Source: Edaphobacter aggregans DSM 19364
GTDB taxonomy: Bacteria; Acidobacteriota; Terriglobia; Terriglobales; Acidobacteriaceae
DNA length: 64,000 bases
Direction: 5' to 3'
Assembly (NCBI RefSeq): GCF_000745965.1
Contig: NZ_JQKI01000020.1
Coordinates: 48,066-112,065, forward strand
Position numbers and translations under genes: made by a program. Below, in pieces: positions 62,096-64,000 of the stretch (position 1 is its first letter; each line of letters begins with the position of its first letter). The notes beneath the pieces were generated by a model that saw only the letters and a list, made by a program, of their open reading frames with translations, was not told the origin of the DNA and searched no databases.

Positions 62096-62794
62096 GTGGA
62101 CGAATCACAAGGCAGATTGCTGATTGTAGAAGACGACTCCGCGTTGCGACGAAGTCTGCGCACCACCCTTGATGTTCTAGGATTCGATGTGGGTGAGGCC
62201 GGCAACGGCGAGGATGGCCTCGTACGGCTGCGCATGGTTGATTATGAGGCCGTTCTCCTCGACATTAATATGCCAGGAATTGGGGGTATCGAGACCTGTC
62301 GGCGTATTCGGCGCATCTACACGAGACTGCCGATTCTAATGCTGACGGTTCGCGACACTGAAGATGACAAAGTCGAGGCGTTGGAGGCTGGCGCTGACGA
62401 CTACGTGACAAAGCCGTTTCAAACACGTGAGTTGACGGCTAGAATCCGTTCCGCGATTCGCCGATTTCGTGCGCCGGAAACTCCTGCCGAGATGGCGCTC
62501 ACAAACGGCTCCATCGTGCTCGATCCCGTCCGACGGCGTGTCGAACGAACTGGGATTGAAGTACACCTGACCCCGCGCGAATTCGATGCTCTTCATCTCC
62601 TGATGACACATGCAGGCCGGCCAATTACACATTCGCGGCTACTTGCTGCCTTGCGCGGGCCCGGCTCTGGAAACGATCGTGCCTATTTGCGGGTTCTCAT
62701 CGGTCAGCTCCGTAAGAAACTCGAGGACGATGCTGCGGACCCAATGTATCTTTTGACAGACAGCCATGTCGGATACCGCTTTCGTGAGCCATAG
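62096..62794 (+). CDS. kdpE: KdpE-like OmpR-family response regulator
   Basis: The protein has 232 residues from GTG (VDESQGRLLIVEDDSALRRS), chosen because AAGGAGG lies 6 nt upstream inside the end of kdpD. The receiver domain has the acidic pair EDD, the phospho-acceptor D56 in VLLDINMPG, TVRDTEDDKVEALEAGADDYVTKPF with the conserved Thr and Lys, and an OmpR winged helix (VHLTPREFDALHLLMTHAGRPITHSRLLAALRGP, YLRVLIGQLRKKLEDD, GYRF). It forms a pair with the KdpD-like kinase; the natural target, kdpFABC, is not intact here. Confidence 0.92.
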   Translation: MDESQGRLLIVEDDSALRRSLRTTLDVLGFDVGEAGNGEDGLVRLRMVDYEAVLLDINMPGIGGIETCRRIRRIYTRLPILMLTVRDTEDDKVEALEAGADDYVTKPFQTRELTARIRSAIRRFRAPETPAEMALTNGSIVLDPVRRRVERTGIEVHLTPREFDALHLLMTHAGRPITHSRLLAALRGPGSGNDRAYLRVLIGQLRKKLEDDAADPMYLLTDSHVGYRFREP

Positions 62795-62814
62795 CCGCTA
62801 CCTTATATCATCGG

Positions 62815-63531
62815 AAGCTGTCTCCGGGGACCGTCGAGAACCACGTCGCCGCTCTGCGCTTCTTCTACATGCGCACCCTGAGGCGACCCGAGTTCTGCGA
62901 GTTTCTGCCCTATCCGAAGGTGCAGCGGAAATTGCCCAACATCCTAAGCAAGGAAGAAGTGGCGCGTCTGATTGACGCCAGCGAGAGCCTGTTCCAGCGT
63001 ACCCTGCTGATGGTCCTTTATGGCACGGGCATGCGCCGTTCCGAGGTCGTCGCTCTGAAGATCGATGACATCGACAGTCAGCGCATGATCATCCGCGTGA
63101 TCAAGGGCAAGGGCGGCAAGGATCGTGACCTGCCGCTGAGCCCGGCGCTGCTGGAGACCCTGCGCGCTTACTGGCGCTGGCTCAAGCCGCGGACTTACCT
63201 GTTCCCCTCACGGATGCATCGCGACCGGGAGCAGCCCATCACGGATAAGACCCTATGGTGGGCCTGCAGCCAGGCTGCGCGAAGAGCGGGCATTCGTAAA
63301 CGGGTAAGCCCCCATTTGATTCGGCACAGCTGGGCCACGCACCTTCTTGAAGCCGGCAACGATCTGCGCACCATCCAGCTTCTGCTCGGCCACGAGGATC
63401 TGGAGACCACGGCCAGGTATCTTCACCTCTCCCAGCAGCACCTGCACCAGGTCTCGAACCCGCTCGAAGAGCTGAAGATCTCCGCTGTCGACCAGAGCCG
63501 CCGCTCCTATCATCGTCCGCTTCCTTCATGA
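62815..63531 (+). pseudogene. IS91-associated tyrosine recombinase, N-terminally truncated
   Basis: The frame is open and family-like from about 62817 (LSPGTVENHVAALRFFYMRTLRRP), but the first ATG (62869) lies within the core-binding domain, and about 60 N-terminal residues are missing. The catalytic domain is complete: YGTGMRRSEVVALKIDDID (Arg), KGKGGKDRDLPL (Lys), SPHLIRHSWATHLLEAG (His and Arg), LLGHEDLETTARYLHL (His and Tyr). Its stop overlaps the transposase ATG (63528-63531). Confidence 0.8.
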
Positions 63532-64000
63532 CCCGGCCGGCCATCGAAGTGGCTGACATCATCCGCGCGCACGGCAACCGATTCCTGGAACGCTACCAGT
63601 CCGGCTTCAGCTATCAGCAGATGAAGGCGTTCCGCGCTATCAGCCGTTGCCGCACAGCCGCGCTGGGCGGACATCTCGACGTGTGTCACGACTGCGGTTA
63701 TCAGACCGGCATCTCCTACAACTCCTGCCGCTCACGATGCTGCCCGAAATGTCAGGCACAGGCCCGACAGCGTTGGCTCGAAGCCCAGGAGCGCGATCTG
63801 CTCAACACCGGCTACTTCCACGTCGTGTTCACCGTGCCCCACGAGTTGAACCCACTGGGCGCTCACCACACCGGCGGTCTTCTACGACTTGCTGTTCGTG
63901 GCCAGTTCACGGACTCTGCTGGAAGTCGCAGCCGATCCGAAATACCTCGGCGCTGAGATCGGATTCCTCTCCATCCTGCATACCTGGAGCCAGAACCTCC
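63528..64000 (+). pseudogene. IS91 family transposase, frameshifted, 3' end outside window
   Basis: The N-terminus carries the zinc-ribbon of IS91 transposases: ISRCRTAALGGHLDVCHDCGYQTGISYNSCRSRCCPKCQAQARQRW, then FHVVFTVPHELNPL. At GGG 63857-63859 the frame is lost. Dropping one G gives ALTTPAVFYDLLFVASSRTL and then LLEVAADPKYLGAEIGFLSILHTWSQNL to the window end, the expected continuation. The catalytic two-tyrosine region would lie beyond the window. Confidence 0.82.

Larger units (their letters stand above)
62815..64000 (+). mobile_element. IS91-type element (truncated left end, runs off window)
   Basis: A tyrosine-recombinase gene followed by a Y2/zinc-ribbon transposase with 4 bp overlap is the usual gene pair of IS91-like (IS801/ISCR relatives) elements. 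The left end lacks the recombinase N-terminus and begins about 20 bp after the kdpE stop. The right end lies beyond the window. No terminal repeats can be defined. Confidence 0.8.

Overview
The window looks like a chromosome segment of an acidobacterium of the Terriglobia/Acidobacteriaceae type (Edaphobacter, Granulicella or Terriglobus-like). This is inferred from gene content: a VWFA-related secreted protein, a giant FtsX/MacB-like permease coupled to a PadR regulator, Oar-like TonB-dependent receptors, ferritin-like DUF892, many plant-polysaccharide genes, and strongly C-ending codon use. I saw no rRNA, tRNA or CRISPR array.

Positions 1-15.7 kb are mostly housekeeping and membrane genes: an ECF sigma factor cut by the window edge and carrying an in-frame palindromic repeat, pyrE, mtnA, a GT39-like membrane protein, a VWFA protein, mscL, an M28 peptidase, thiC, DUF892, and the PadR/permease pair. 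From 15.7 to 29.6 kb there are two uncharacterised sugar modules. One is Gfo/Idh oxidoreductase, DUF993 protein and TIM-barrel isomerase. The other is NanE-like epimerase, L-fucose-isomerase-like protein, small membrane protein, SSS symporter, xylulokinase and ROK regulator, with NagC-like inverted repeats in front of the symporter and kinase genes.

From 29.6 to 49.7 kb the theme is pectin (rhamnogalacturonan) and L-rhamnose. It holds a broken CE12 acetylesterase, a GH35 gene with a large in-frame internal deletion, an intact GH106-like rhamnosidase, a GH28 polygalacturonase, and then rhaB, rhaEW, an IclR-HTH/periplasmic-binding-protein regulator, rhaI and rhaT. Extracellular enzymes would release rhamnose, RhaT would import it, and RhaI, RhaB and RhaEW would convert it to DHAP and lactate. 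The block is interrupted at 35.7-41.7 kb by a decayed integrative element: relaxase fragment, a frameshifted unknown gene, HNH protein, three-gene regulator operon, excisionase-like gene and truncated integrase.

From 49.7 kb to the end the content is accessory and partly decayed: a TonB-receptor fragment, a four-gene Mla-type lipid transport operon, a frameshifted kdpA without kdpB or kdpC, a full TonB-dependent receptor, a short KdpD-like kinase with KdpE, and an IS91-type element with a truncated recombinase and a frameshifted transposase. Two intergenic repeats about 200 bp long (1.3 and 41.9 kb) share blocks at conserved spacing and look like members of a dispersed family. Several REP-like palindromes are also present.
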